Assembly: GCF_024281235.1 (NCBI RefSeq)
Contig: NZ_JAHWXY010000001.1
Span: 310,001-374,000 of the forward strand
Origin: Shinella daejeonensis
GTDB taxonomy: Bacteria; Pseudomonadota; Alphaproteobacteria; Rhizobiales; Rhizobiaceae
Length of the DNA stretch: 64,000 nucleotides
Direction: 5' to 3'
This document shows positions 43,214 through 52,174 of this stretch, piece by piece. The notes under the pieces were generated by a model, which worked only from the letters and a program-made list of their open reading frames with translations, did not search any database and had not been told where the DNA came from. The position numbers were made by a program, and so were the translations under genes. Positions within the stretch are counted from its first letter, which is position 1. The number at the start of each line of letters is the position of its first letter.

Positions 43214-44281
43214 ATGACCTCCGCAACCGTACAGAAAGTATCGGTGCCGGATATAGCAGCGCAGGTCACCCATGCGATGCGCATCATGGGCGTCGCTCCG
43301 ATCCCCCGCAATTACGAGCTCTTCTACGAAGCCTATATCGGCTCCAACCCGAAGCTGACGCGCGAACTGGCCGCGCTCGGCAGCAGGGCCGCGCAGGAAG
43401 AACTGGACGTGATCGGCGCCCAGTATTTCGGCCACCACCGCGTCGAGGCCATCAACGGCGCCCATACCAGGATCGTTGGCGAACTGGAGGCGCTGCTGCA
43501 ACTGCTCCGCCAGGAGCAGTCTTCACTCGAAAGCTACAACCAGCTTCTGGACGAGACCTATGTACGGATTTCCGGCAAAAACGCGGCCAGCAACGAAATC
43601 CTGAAAAGCGCCATAGACGTCCTCAGCGAGGCGACCGGCGACACGCTCTCCTTCGGAAAGGAGATGGTCGAGAATGTCACCCAGAGTTCGCGTGAAATGG
43701 ATGTCGTGCGCCGGGAACTGGATGAATACAAGCGCATCGCCAGCACCGATTCCCTGACGCAACTGGCCAATCGCCGGGCCTTCGACGACAAGCTCGCCGC
43801 GGTCTTCAATTCGCCGATGACGCTCAATGTGACGGCGCTGGTGCTGGCCGATATCGATCATTTCAAGAAGATCAACGATACCTACGGCCATCCGGTGGGC
43901 GACAAGATCCTCGCCTCGGTCGCCAGCCTGCTGCGCACCCATCTGCGCAAGGATATTTTCATCGCGCGCGCCGGGGGCGAGGAATTCGCGATGATCATCG
44001 AGGGCAACACGATGGAGGAAGCCCGCACGATTGCCGAGCGCATCCGCGTCGCGCTGGAAAATACCCCCTTCAAGAACTCCCGCACCGGGGTCAACTACGG
44101 GCCGGTCACCATCTCCCTCGGCCTGTGCATGGCCTCGGAGGCGGACGGTCCGGGCGAACTCTATTCCAATGTCGATATCGCGCTCTATTGCGCCAAGAAC
44201 GGCGGCCGCAACCGCACGGTCGTCTACGACGACGGCATGAAGAAGGATTTCGCCAAGAACTGGCTGATCTATCGGCGGTAA
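43214..44281 (+). CDS. GGDEF-domain diguanylate cyclase (GGEEF)
   Basis: A 355-residue soluble protein. An N-terminal helical region of about 170 residues has no recognised sensory domain, though it is helix-rich with a coiled-coil-like stretch at about 95-175. The GGDEF domain (about 176-345) carries the active motif GGEEF at 254-258, with LADIDHFKKINDTYGHPVGD at 211-230 supplying the metal Asp residues. The motif is intact, so c-di-GMP synthesis from two GTP is expected. The canonical RxxD inhibitory site five residues before GGEEF is not present (the segment reads LRKDIFIARA). The ATG at 43214 has CAGGAG in place. It stands alone after fumC. Confidence 0.88.
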   Translation: MTSATVQKVSVPDIAAQVTHAMRIMGVAPIPRNYELFYEAYIGSNPKLTRELAALGSRAAQEELDVIGAQYFGHHRVEAINGAHTRIVGELEALLQLLRQEQSSLESYNQLLDETYVRISGKNAASNEILKSAIDVLSEATGDTLSFGKEMVENVTQSSREMDVVRRELDEYKRIASTDSLTQLANRRAFDDKLAAVFNSPMTLNVTALVLADIDHFKKINDTYGHPVGDKILASVASLLRTHLRKDIFIARAGGEEFAMIIEGNTMEEARTIAERIRVALENTPFKNSRTGVNYGPVTISLGLCMASEADGPGELYSNVDIALYCAKNGGRNRTVVYDDGMKKDFAKNWLIYRR

Positions 44282-44296
44282 ATCGGGCGCCGGCAG

Positions 44297-44671
44297 TTAT
44301 CGCGGCTTTTCCGAACGGTCCCGGGTCATCCCTTTTTCCGCAAGCTCCCGCTCGTAGTCGGAAAAAAGCGCCTCGCCGTTCTCTCCCAGTTCACGCAGAT
44401 AGGACCAGCTGTAGATGCCGGTATCGTGGAAATCATCGAAGCCGATGCGCACGGCGTAATTGCCGGTCGGGATCATCGAGATGATCGCGACGTTGCGTTT
44501 GCCGGGAACGGTCACGCGCTGGCCGGGACCATGTCCCTTCACTTCCGCCGAAGGCGACAGGACCCGCAGGATTTCGGCGGAAAGATCGAAGCTGGCACCG
44601 TCGTTGAAGCTTACCTGCAACCGCTGCCGGTCCTTGGAGACGCGCAACTCCGTCGGCCAGAATTCGCTCAT
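44297..44671 (-). CDS. DUF971 (gamma-butyrobetaine hydroxylase-like N-terminal domain) protein
   Basis: A 124-residue DUF971 protein: PTELRVSKDRQRLQVSFNDG, LRVLSPSAEVKGHG and GNYAVRIGFDDFHDTGIYSW are the family blocks. The domain is the small zinc-associated N-terminal part of gamma-butyrobetaine hydroxylases but occurs alone in bacteria, where it is often linked with Fe-S or Mrp/ApbC-type functions. The Cys/His zinc ligands of the long enzymes are not evident here. The ATG at 44671 follows GGAAGG. Convergent with the GGEEF gene and divergent from moaA, a neighbour often seen in rhizobia. Confidence 0.85.
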   Translation of the reverse strand: MSEFWPTELRVSKDRQRLQVSFNDGASFDLSAEILRVLSPSAEVKGHGPGQRVTVPGKRNVAIISMIPTGNYAVRIGFDDFHDTGIYSWSYLRELGENGEALFSDYERELAEKGMTRDRSEKPR

Positions 44672-44818
44672 CGTTTCGCCTTCCCTTTCCTGCACGCGAA
44701 GGACTATGCCGCAAGGCGGGGATGTGCAAGCGCAAAAATGATGTCATAATCGGCCTGTCGTCTGTCGGCCGGACGTTGCCTCATCTGCGGGCACGCCGGT
44801 CGTTCTGGAGAACATGCC

Positions 44819-45865
44819 GTGAATACCCATACCGGACCGTTCCGCAGCCCCGTCGCAATCGAGCGCTCTGCCGCACCGATGATCGATCCGTTCGGACGCG
44901 CGATCACCTATCTGCGCGTCTCGGTCACCGACCGCTGCGATTTCCGCTGCACCTATTGCATGTCGGAGCACATGACCTTCCTGCCGAAGAAGGACCTGCT
45001 GACGCTGGAGGAACTGAACCGGCTCTGTTCCGCCTTTATCGCCAAGGGCGTGCGCAAGCTGCGACTGACCGGCGGCGAACCGCTGGTGCGCAAGAATATC
45101 CTGTTCCTGGTGCGCGCGCTCGGCGAGCATGTTCGCGACGGCCGGCTCGACGAGCTGACGCTGACGACCAACGGCTCGCAGCTGGCCCGCCATGCCGCCG
45201 AGCTCGTCGATTGCGGCGTGCGGCGCATCAACGTGTCGCTCGATACGCTCGACCCGGAAAAATTCCGCGCCGTCACCCGCTGGGGCGATCTGTCGAAGGT
45301 GATGGAAGGGCTCGACGCCGCCCGCAAGGCGGGACTGAGCATCAAGATCAACACGGTCGCGCTCAAGGATTTCAATGATCGGGAGATACCCGCCCTCCTG
45401 CGCTGGGCGCATGGGCTCGGCATGGACCTGACACTGATCGAGACCATGCCGATGGGCGAGATCGAGGAGGATCGCACCGACCGCTACATGCCGCTGTCGC
45501 AGATGCGCGCCCGGCTTTCGGAAGAATTCACGCTGACGGACGACCCCTATCGCACCGGCGGCCCCGCCCGTTACGTCCAGGTGGCCGAAACCGGCGGCCG
45601 GCTCGGCTTCATCACGCCGATGACCCATAATTTCTGCGAGAGCTGCAACCGCGTCCGGCTGACCTGCACCGGCACGCTCTACATGTGCCTCGGACAGGAG
45701 GACGCGGCCGATCTGCGCCTGCCGCTGCGGGCAAGCACGGATGACGCGCTGCTGTCGAGGGCAATCGACGAGGCGATCGCCCGCAAGCCGAAGGGGCACG
45801 ATTTCATTATCGACCGCCGCAACCGGCCCTCCGTTTCCCGCCATATGAGCATGACCGGCGGCTGA
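44819..45865 (+). CDS. moaA: GTP 3',8-cyclase MoaA
   Basis: A 348-residue radical-SAM enzyme that converts GTP to 3',8-cH2GTP, the first step of molybdenum cofactor synthesis. The N-terminal cluster motif C40-x3-C44-x2-C47 ([13 protein letters not shown]) and the C-terminal cluster motif [14 protein letters not shown] (C-x2-C-x13-C) are complete; [11 protein letters not shown] and MPMG are typical. The C-terminus lacks the double-Gly tail of some MoaA proteins but ends MSMTGG, which supplies it. The GTG start has GGAG at good spacing. Confidence 0.96.
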   Translation: MNTHTGPFRSPVAIERSAAPMIDPFGRAITYLRVSVTDRCDFRCTYCMSEHMTFLPKKDLLTLEELNRLCSAFIAKGVRKLRLTGGEPLVRKNILFLVRALGEHVRDGRLDELTLTTNGSQLARHAAELVDCGVRRINVSLDTLDPEKFRAVTRWGDLSKVMEGLDAARKAGLSIKINTVALKDFNDREIPALLRWAHGLGMDLTLIETMPMGEIEEDRTDRYMPLSQMRARLSEEFTLTDDPYRTGGPARYVQVAETGGRLGFITPMTHNFCESCNRVRLTCTGTLYMCLGQEDAADLRLPLRASTDDALLSRAIDEAIARKPKGHDFIIDRRNRPSVSRHMSMTGG

Positions 45866-45936
45866 GTTCCCGTATCCGCGGGCCGGGTGCCAGGAAGGCC
45901 GGTCGAAAACACAAAGGTGGAACCGTTCGCGTTTAC

Positions 45937-45963
45937 GAGTTCAGGCCGATTCGACCTGAACTC
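45937..45963. terminator. Hairpin between convergent moaA and OmpA-like gene
   Basis: A perfect 9-bp stem GAGTTCAGG / CCTGAACTC with a 9-nt loop, midway in the 140-bp gap. No strong T-run follows; probably a bidirectional terminator. Confidence 0.45.
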
Positions 45964-46006
45964 ATCGCGATTTGGGGCATCGAAGCCGTGCCGGTGCCGG
46001 CCGGCG

Positions 46007-47983
46007 CTACCGTTCCAGCGACGCCGGCTTCACCAGCGGCGTGACGCGGCGAATGGTGACGCGGCGGTTCAGTTGCTCCGGCCCGTCCGTGTCGATCTTG
46101 AGGAAGCGCTCGCCATATCCCTGGGTGGCGAGATTTTCCGGCGGGATGTCATAGACATCCGTCAGGACGTCCGCCACGGTTTCCGCCCGGTGATCGGAAA
46201 GAACGAGGTTGGATTCGTCCGACCCGACCGCATCGGTATGGCCCTCGATCAGGAAAGTCTCGCCCGGATCCTCGTCAAGGATGGCGTTGATGGCGTCGGC
46301 GACCCCGCGTAGCGTCGAGGCCTGATCCATCGACACGTCCGCACTTCCCGTTGCGAAAGTGATCGTATCGAGATCGATACGCCGCACCTTGTCGCGAAGA
46401 CGCGCGGAATAGCGCACCTCGTCCAGCGTATAGACCCGCTCGACCGGCTCGACAGGCGGCTGCTCCAGAAACGCGCGATAATCCCGCGGCGCATCGGAGG
46501 ACGTGTCGATGATATAGTCGGAAAGCGGCACGCCGAGACGCATCGGCGGCAGATGGAGGCCTGGATCGACAAAGTCACGGCGGTTGTCGTAGTCCGTGGC
46601 CGGCGCATAGAACATCACATATTCGCGCCCCGACCGATCGATGCGCGAACGCTGGATGACCTCGCCATAGCGATCGCGGATGGTGACCACCCGGTCGCCG
46701 TTCGGCCGCACGATGACCTCGCGCACGCGTCCGTGCGGCAGATCCTCGTAATAGGTTTCGGCGGCGCGGCGGGCGAGCCTGCGGTTGTCGTCCGAGCGGA
46801 CGATAATGCGGTTGTCGATCTGAATCAGCACGCGATTGTCGACACGGCGCTCGACATGCCAGCCATCGCGCCGGTCGAAGTCCGGCCGCCGGTCACGCCG
46901 CTTGCCCCGCTCATGTTCGGCGGATTCGTAACGCACCGGCGGACGGCGCTTGCCGTCGCGGCCAACCTGCGCATCCCGGTCCGAGCGTGGAACGACGACT
47001 TTGACCTTGCTGCGCTCTTCCGCCCGCTTGCGGCGCATTTCTCCGCGCGAAAGGTCGCGCCGGTTGTCCCAGTCCTTGTCGCTGTCGAGCACCGCCGCCC
47101 CGCCTTCGAAGGGCAGTTCGATGGTGTCGACCGTCTTCGACGGGTCACGGGCGATGCGCTCACGCTCGGCGTCCCGCTTGCGTGGCCGGCGCTCGGCGCG
47201 ATCTTCCGGCTTCTTCTGGCGATCCGTTCCTGCCTCGCGCTGGCGCTGCTCCTCGCGGGCCTTGCGCTCCGCATCGCGCTGCTTGTCTTCCGTGGCCTGA
47301 CGCTGCTTCTGCCGGTCGTCTCGGGCTTTTTCATCCTGACGGCGCTGCTCGCGCTCGGCGTCGCGCTGCTTCTGCTTGCCTTCGTCCGCCTGCCGCTGCT
47401 TCTGCTGGCGCTGTTCCTCGCGGGCCTTGCGCTCCGTATCGCGCTGCTTGTCTTCCGTGGCCTGACGCTGTTTCTGCCGGTCGTCACGGGCTTTTTCATC
47501 CTGACGACGCTGCTCGCGTTCGGCATCGCGCTGCTTCTGCTTGCCTTCGTCCGCCTGCCGCTGCTTCTGCTGACGCTGTTCCTCGCGAGCCTTGCGCTCC
47601 GTATCGCGCTGCTTGTCTTCGCCGGCCTGACGCTGTTTCTGCCGGTCGTCACGGGCTTTTTCATCCTGACGGCGCTGCTGTTTCTGGCCTTCGTCCACCT
47701 GACGCTGTTTCTGCTGGCGCTGCTCCTCGCGAGCCTTGCCGCCGCCCTCCTTGCCCTGTTGCTGGCCTTTCTCCCTTTTTTCCTGACGTTGCTTCTGCCG
47801 CTCCTGCTGCTTCTTGCGGCGCAGCAGCTCTTCCGCATCGGTGTTCTGCGCCTGCACCGTCTTGACGTCGGACGCCTGAACAGGAGAAAGCACCGGCCCG
47901 ATCGGCGCAGCGTATACCGGCTGCCAGACGAGCGAAGCGATCGGCAGCGCCACCGTAGCCAGAAGTCTTATCCGTTTACCCAT
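46007..47983 (-). CDS. OmpA-family protein with basic Arg/Gln/Lys repeat linker
   Basis: A protein of about 658 residues: signal peptide (1-25, ending VYA), a long basic low-complexity region (about 55-290) made of Arg, Gln, Lys, Glu and Asp with 55-residue repeats, and a central conserved region (about 300-525) with IDNRIIVRSDDNRRLARRAAETYYED and YIIDTSSDAPRDYRAFLEQPPVE-type blocks. The OmpA C-terminal peptidoglycan-binding domain (about 530-650) has FATGSADVSMDQ, IEGHTDAVGSDESNLVLSDHRAETVADVL and GYGERF. This is a peptidoglycan-anchoring envelope protein. A close paralogue follows with an acidic linker. ATG 47983 is preceded by GAGGAA and gives a clean signal peptide. Confidence 0.85.
   Translation of the reverse strand: MGKRIRLLATVALPIASLVWQPVYAAPIGPVLSPVQASDVKTVQAQNTDAEELLRRKKQQERQKQRQEKREKGQQQGKEGGGKAREEQRQQKQRQVDEGQKQQRRQDEKARDDRQKQRQAGEDKQRDTERKAREEQRQQKQRQADEGKQKQRDAEREQRRQDEKARDDRQKQRQATEDKQRDTERKAREEQRQQKQRQADEGKQKQRDAEREQRRQDEKARDDRQKQRQATEDKQRDAERKAREEQRQREAGTDRQKKPEDRAERRPRKRDAERERIARDPSKTVDTIELPFEGGAAVLDSDKDWDNRRDLSRGEMRRKRAEERSKVKVVVPRSDRDAQVGRDGKRRPPVRYESAEHERGKRRDRRPDFDRRDGWHVERRVDNRVLIQIDNRIIVRSDDNRRLARRAAETYYEDLPHGRVREVIVRPNGDRVVTIRDRYGEVIQRSRIDRSGREYVMFYAPATDYDNRRDFVDPGLHLPPMRLGVPLSDYIIDTSSDAPRDYRAFLEQPPVEPVERVYTLDEVRYSARLRDKVRRIDLDTITFATGSADVSMDQASTLRGVADAINAILDEDPGETFLIEGHTDAVGSDESNLVLSDHRAETVADVLTDVYDIPPENLATQGYGERFLKIDTDGPEQLNRRVTIRRVTPLVKPASLER
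47240..47734 (-). repeat. 165-bp tandem repeats inside the basic OmpA-like gene
   Basis: On the minus strand, units at 47734-47591 (144 bp, one internal 21-bp deletion), 47590-47426 (165 bp) and 47425-47261 (165 bp), plus a partial fourth (to 47240), encode near-identical 48- or 55-residue repeats beginning AREEQRQQKQRQ. Confidence 0.9.
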
Positions 47984-48111
47984 GGAGAAATTCCTCGTGC
48001 GTTGTCGTGACTGCAAGTTTCGGAGCGGGGTCGACCTGCATTTTCATCGGGCTTCCCGATCATGCCGTCAGGCTAACACCCGCGCCTGAACTTGCGATGA
48101 ACCGGAAACAC

Positions 48112-48143
48112 GCAAGGCCGCCGGAGAGTTCCGGCGGCCTTGC
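48112..48143 (-). terminator. Terminator after the acidic OmpA-like gene
   Basis: A perfect 13-bp stem GCAAGGCCGCCGG / CCGGCGGCCTTGC with a 6-nt loop, starting 7 bp after the stop on the minus strand, with GTGTTT beyond. Confidence 0.7.
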
Positions 48144-48149
48144 GACGGT

Positions 48150-50168
48150 TCAGCGCAATTCGGCCACGGGGCGGATGAGCGTCGACACACGGCGGATCGT
48201 CACGCGCCGGTTCTGCTGTTCGGCGGCCTCCGTGCGGACTTTCAGGAACCGCTCGCCATATCCCTGTGTCTGGAGATTTTCCGGCGGAATGCCGTAGACG
48301 TCGGTCAAGAGGTCGGCGATCGACTCGGCGCGCCGGTCGGACAGGACGAGATTGGACGCATCGGATCCCACCGCGTCCGTATGACCCTCGATCAGGAAGG
48401 TCTCGCCGGGGTCCCGGTCGAGAATCTTCTGCATCGCCTCGGCGACGCTGCGCAGGGTGCGGGCCTGCGACAGCGGAACCTCGGCGCTGCCGGTTGCAAA
48501 GGTGATCGTATCGAGGTCGATCCGCCGGACCTTGTCGCGCAGGCGCGCCGACTGCTTCACCTCGTTGATCGAATAGACCCGCTCCACCTGCTCGACCGGC
48601 GGCTCGGAGAGGAAGTCGTAATAGTCCCGGTCCGGATCGCTCGACGTGTCGATGATATAGTCCTCGACCGGAATGCGCAGCCGCATCGGCGGCAGTTCGT
48701 AACCGACGTCGACGAGATCCGCGCGACGCCCGCCCCCTTCCCGCTCCGGGAAATAGGCGAGAACATATTCCCGCCCGTCCCGGCCGACGCGCGAGCGCTG
48801 GATGACGTCGCCATAGCGGTTGTAGACCGTCACGATCCGCACGCCGCCTGCGCGCACGATGGTCTCGCGCACGCGGTCGCGCGACAGATCGTCATAATAA
48901 ACCTCCTCGGAATCGCGGCGCAGGCGCGGGCGGTCGTCGCCGCGCACGATCAGCCGGTCGCCGACCTGCAACACCGTACGGTTGTCGACCCGGTCGCGCA
49001 CACGGACCGCACCCATCCCGTTATTGATTGTGGTGTTGTTGACCGTCGTATTGTTGATCACCGTGTTGTTGACGATGTTGGTGGTCTCCGGGAGGGCGAA
49101 GTCGGGCGCTTCACGGACGCGCCGGCCCTCCTCCTGGATTGCCGCCTCGATCCTTTGCGGCACCGCCTCCCGCACGCTTTCCGAAATATCGGCCTGTGCG
49201 CCGGCATCCGAATCGGGCAGCCGGGTCTCCTCCTCCCCGCGCAGTTTCTCACGCGCCTTGCGACGGGTTTCGCGACTTTCCGCGCCGCCGCTGTTGTCGG
49301 CATCCTTGTCGCTGTCGAGCACCGCCGCGCCGTTCTCGACAGGAAGCACCACCGTCTCATCGGTCCCGGACGGATCGGCGGCGATCGCCTCCTTTTCCGC
49401 AGCACTACGGGCATCGTCGATCGCCGGCAGCGGTTCGGCCGCAGGGGCTTCGGTCGCCTGCGGTTCCTCCATCCCGGTCTGAGGGACCGGAACGGGAGCC
49501 TCACCAGGCCCGGCAGTTCCCTCTCCGCTCTCCGTCTCGCCTTGCCCGCCGCCGGCAGGACCGGCCTCTTCGGGTGCCGCCGGCCGTTCTTGCGGCACGG
49601 GCTCCACCGGCGGCTGTTCCGCATCCGGCGCATTTGGCTCACCACCGGCTTCCGGTTCCGTCGGAACGGGAACGGGTTCCTCCGCGGCGGCGGCGGGCGG
49701 CTCATCGGCAGGATCGGCCGCCGCCGGCGGTTCTTCCGCGGGGACATCCGGCTCGGCAACAGGCGGCGGTTCTTCCGTCTCCGGGCGCGGCTCCGGCACC
49801 GGCTGCTCCGCCGCATCAGGCGATGGCCGATCCTCACCATCCGACGCTTCGGGCGCGGGCGGCGCTTCTTCCGGCTGGGCCTCCTCGACCTGCGGCTCCT
49901 CCGCAGCCGGCGCGGACGCCTCAGCCGGTGGCTCTTCCTCCGGCGGTACGGGCGCTTCCGCCTCCGAGGCCCCGGCTGGGCGCTGATCGTCTTGCGGAGC
50001 CTCCTGCTGCTGCAAAAGCAGGTCTTCGTCGGGCACGACACCGCCTTCATCCTGCTGCGCCAGCTCGAAGGATTTCGTCAGGGCATCGGCAAGCGTCGGG
50101 GTCGCGACGAGGGAACTCGCCAGAATGGGTAGCGCGACGGTGGCGAAAAGTCTGGATCTGAAAGTCAT
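48150..50168 (-). CDS. OmpA-family protein with acidic Pro/Glu-rich linker
   Basis: A 672-residue paralogue of the next gene. Signal peptide (1-27, ending TLA), then an acidic Pro/Glu/Ala-rich disordered region (about 40-265). An Asn/Thr/Val repeat follows (ETTNIVNNTVINN and NTTVNNTTINN, about 365-385), then the shared central region (DRLIVRGDDRPRL, EVYYDDL, YIIDTSSDPDRDYYDFL). The OmpA C-terminal domain (about 547-672) has FATGSAEVPLSQ, IEGHTDAVGSDASN, LVLSDRRAESIADLL and GYGERF. It binds peptidoglycan by family analogy. Transcribed leftward, separated from the basic paralogue by about 165 bp with a strong hairpin; each has its own start region. Confidence 0.87.
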   Translation of the reverse strand: MTFRSRLFATVALPILASSLVATPTLADALTKSFELAQQDEGGVVPDEDLLLQQQEAPQDDQRPAGASEAEAPVPPEEEPPAEASAPAAEEPQVEEAQPEEAPPAPEASDGEDRPSPDAAEQPVPEPRPETEEPPPVAEPDVPAEEPPAAADPADEPPAAAAEEPVPVPTEPEAGGEPNAPDAEQPPVEPVPQERPAAPEEAGPAGGGQGETESGEGTAGPGEAPVPVPQTGMEEPQATEAPAAEPLPAIDDARSAAEKEAIAADPSGTDETVVLPVENGAAVLDSDKDADNSGGAESRETRRKAREKLRGEEETRLPDSDAGAQADISESVREAVPQRIEAAIQEEGRRVREAPDFALPETTNIVNNTVINNTTVNNTTINNGMGAVRVRDRVDNRTVLQVGDRLIVRGDDRPRLRRDSEEVYYDDLSRDRVRETIVRAGGVRIVTVYNRYGDVIQRSRVGRDGREYVLAYFPEREGGGRRADLVDVGYELPPMRLRIPVEDYIIDTSSDPDRDYYDFLSEPPVEQVERVYSINEVKQSARLRDKVRRIDLDTITFATGSAEVPLSQARTLRSVAEAMQKILDRDPGETFLIEGHTDAVGSDASNLVLSDRRAESIADLLTDVYGIPPENLQTQGYGERFLKVRTEAAEQQNRRVTIRRVSTLIRPVAELR

Positions 50169-50432
50169 CGTGTCATCCTCACGGGCGTCCCGTCCTGTTT
50201 CGTTGCGACCGGCAACCGGATTCTGCGGCCGTTTGCGCGCGCGGTCGATTTTTTCCGCCGTGGCTCGCGGTCAATGAGCTTTGCCGTCGGATAGCGGCTG
50301 AAAAGCGGCGCGAATTCTGTTGATTTTCTGGCGGAAAAAGGCCGATGATCGCGTTAAGCGGGAAAGACCTCCGCTTCAAAATCGGGCCGGAGAACAAGAA
50401 CACACCGCCGGCCTTCAACAGAGAGGAAGAAA

Positions 50433-51209
50433 ATGCGTATTTCGAAACGTATCATGCTGGCGGCTTCCGCCGCAGCGCTCGCGCTGTTTTCGACACAGGC
50501 GATGGCCGACAAGATCGTGATCGGCACCGAAGGCGCCTATCCGCCCTTCAACAACCTGGAAACCGACGGCACGCTGACGGGCTTCGATATCGATATCGCA
50601 AAGGCGCTCTGCGAGGAAATGAAGGCCGAATGCACCTTCGTCACGCAGGACTGGGACGGCATGATTCCCGCGCTGATCGCCAAGAAGTTCGACGCCATCA
50701 TCGCCTCCATGTCGATCACCGAGGAGCGCAAGCAGCAGATCGACTTCTCCAAGAAATACTACAACACCCCGCCGGCCATCGTCGTGCCGAAGGATTCGGA
50801 CCTTACGGAAGCGTCCTACGAAGCCTTCGACGGCAAGTCGCTGGGCGCCCAGTCCTCCACCACGCACGGCAATTATGCCGAAGCGCATATGAAGGGCGCG
50901 GACATCAAGCTCTATCCGACCGCCGAGGAATACAAACTCGACCTCGTCAACGGTCGCATCGACGGAGCGATCGACGATGTGGTGGTGCTGTCGGAATGGC
51001 TGAAGACGGACGAAGGCGCCTGCTGCAAGATGCTCGGTACGCTGCCGGTTGACGTGGCGATCAACGGCGAAGGCATCGGCGTCGCGGTTCGCAAGGGCGA
51101 AACGGATCTCGCCGATCGCTTCTCCAACGCCATCGCCGCAATCCGCGACAACGGCAAGTATCAGGAAATCAACGCCAAGTACTTCCCGTTCGACGTCTAC
51201 GGCGAGTGA
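50433..51209 (+). CDS. Amino-acid ABC transporter substrate-binding protein (Lys/Arg/Orn type)
   Basis: A 258-residue periplasmic binding protein of the polar amino acid family (ArgT/HisJ/OccT-like). The signal peptide spans about 1-25 (ending AMA), then IVIGTEGAYPPFNNLETDG (the SBP family 3 signature GFDIDIAKALCEEM follows at about 49-62), CTFVTQDWDGMIPALIAKKFDAIIASMSITEERKQQIDFS-type block (seen around 68-105) and ATGTTHGNYAE-like SSTTHGNYAEAH. Two Cys pairs may form disulphides, as in LAO-binding proteins. The substrate is probably a basic amino acid or opine. AGGAAG precedes the ATG. First gene of an importer operon with two permeases; a strong hairpin separates it from them. Confidence 0.9.
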   Translation: MRISKRIMLAASAAALALFSTQAMADKIVIGTEGAYPPFNNLETDGTLTGFDIDIAKALCEEMKAECTFVTQDWDGMIPALIAKKFDAIIASMSITEERKQQIDFSKKYYNTPPAIVVPKDSDLTEASYEAFDGKSLGAQSSTTHGNYAEAHMKGADIKLYPTAEEYKLDLVNGRIDGAIDDVVVLSEWLKTDEGACCKMLGTLPVDVAINGEGIGVAVRKGETDLADRFSNAIAAIRDNGKYQEINAKYFPFDVYGE

Positions 51210-51265
51210 GGCGGAGGAAAAGACGCTTCATGCGTTTTTTTTCTGATCCAATCATCACAATGCAA

Positions 51266-51297
51266 GGACGGGAGGGGTTGCCCTCCCGTCCGTTTTG
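51266..51297 (+). terminator. Hairpin terminator between binding-protein and permease genes
   Basis: A perfect 11-bp stem GGACGGGAGGG / CCCTCCCGTCC with a GTTG loop followed by GTTTTGCTT. It probably lets only part of the transcripts reach the permease genes. A weaker hairpin-plus-T8 lies at about 51223-51240. Confidence 0.8.
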
Positions 51298-51370
51298 CTT
51301 GAGAACGGGCACATAAGGCGCGAAAAGCGCCGCGATAAGAAGCGCAAAGCGCATCGGGGGTTCTTTTGGC

Positions 51371-52174
51371 ATGAGCGGATTTTTCGCTGCCGTTGCCGAG
51401 GCGGTATCCGCGTTCCTGGGGGTGGTCGACCCTCTTTGCGGACCGGTCGGCATCTTCTCGCTCTTTGCGAAAAACACACTCCTGTCGTGCGGTGATGCGG
51501 GCTGGGGCGACGAGATCGCCTACGGTTTCCTCGTAACCGCGAGCCTGGCGCTGGCGACGCTGCCGGTGGGCCTTGCCGCCGGCTTCTTCATCGCGCTCGC
51601 CAAGCAATCGGAGGAGAAGTCGCTGCGACTGGCGGCGAATATCTACACCACGCTCTTTCGCGGCCTGCCGGAGCTGCTCACGCTTTTCATCGTCTATTAC
51701 GGGCTGCAAATCCTCGTGCAGAATCTGATGACGGCCATCGGCTACGACGGCCGGGTCGAGATCAACGCCTTCTTCGCCGGCATGATCGCGCTCGGCGTGG
51801 TCTTCTCGGCCTATTGCTCGGAAGTGCTGCTGTCGGCCTTCAAGGCCATACCGCGCGGCCAGTACGAAGCCGGTTACGCGCTGGGCCTGCGCCACGGGAA
51901 GACCATGCGGCTGATCATCCTGCCGCAACTCGTCCGCGTCGCCCTGCCGGGCCTTGGCAATCTCTGGATGGCGCTGCTCAAGGACACGGCCCTCGTTTCG
52001 GTCATCGGCCTGCCCGATATCCTGCGCCAGACCGGCATCGCCGCGCGCATCACCAAGCAGGCCTTCGAATTCTATTCGCTCGCCTGCCTCCTGTTCCTGG
52101 TCCTGGCCTTCCTGTCCTCACTGGCCTTCTCGGCCATCGAGAACTGGACGAAACGCTCGGAGGCCACGCGATGA
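51371..52174 (+). CDS. Amino-acid ABC transporter permease (HisQ/ArtQ type)
   Basis: A 267-residue inner-membrane permease of the His/Glu/Gln/Arg family with about five membrane segments. The cytoplasmic EAA loop, which contacts the ATPase, is EAGYALGLRHGKTMRLIILPQ at about 174-194 and is well conserved; TTLFRGLPELLTLFIVYYG is also typical. The N-terminus has an unusually long hydrophobic lead (about 1-35). Its stop overlaps the next permease by ATGA. Confidence 0.92.
   Translation: MSGFFAAVAEAVSAFLGVVDPLCGPVGIFSLFAKNTLLSCGDAGWGDEIAYGFLVTASLALATLPVGLAAGFFIALAKQSEEKSLRLAANIYTTLFRGLPELLTLFIVYYGLQILVQNLMTAIGYDGRVEINAFFAGMIALGVVFSAYCSEVLLSAFKAIPRGQYEAGYALGLRHGKTMRLIILPQLVRVALPGLGNLWMALLKDTALVSVIGLPDILRQTGIAARITKQAFEFYSLACLLFLVLAFLSSLAFSAIENWTKRSEATR

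Noticed and set aside
47240-47734. CRISPR-like direct repeats
   Set aside because: The units are 165 bp, contiguous without spacers and in frame within a protein gene; no cas genes are in the window.
46553-48010. Plus-strand 485-codon frame that reads like a polytopic, Leu-rich membrane protein
   Set aside because: It is the exact antisense of the Arg/Gln/Lys repeats of the basic OmpA-like gene; complementing such codons always yields Leu-rich sequence. The minus-strand gene has a signal peptide, ribosome site and OmpA domain.
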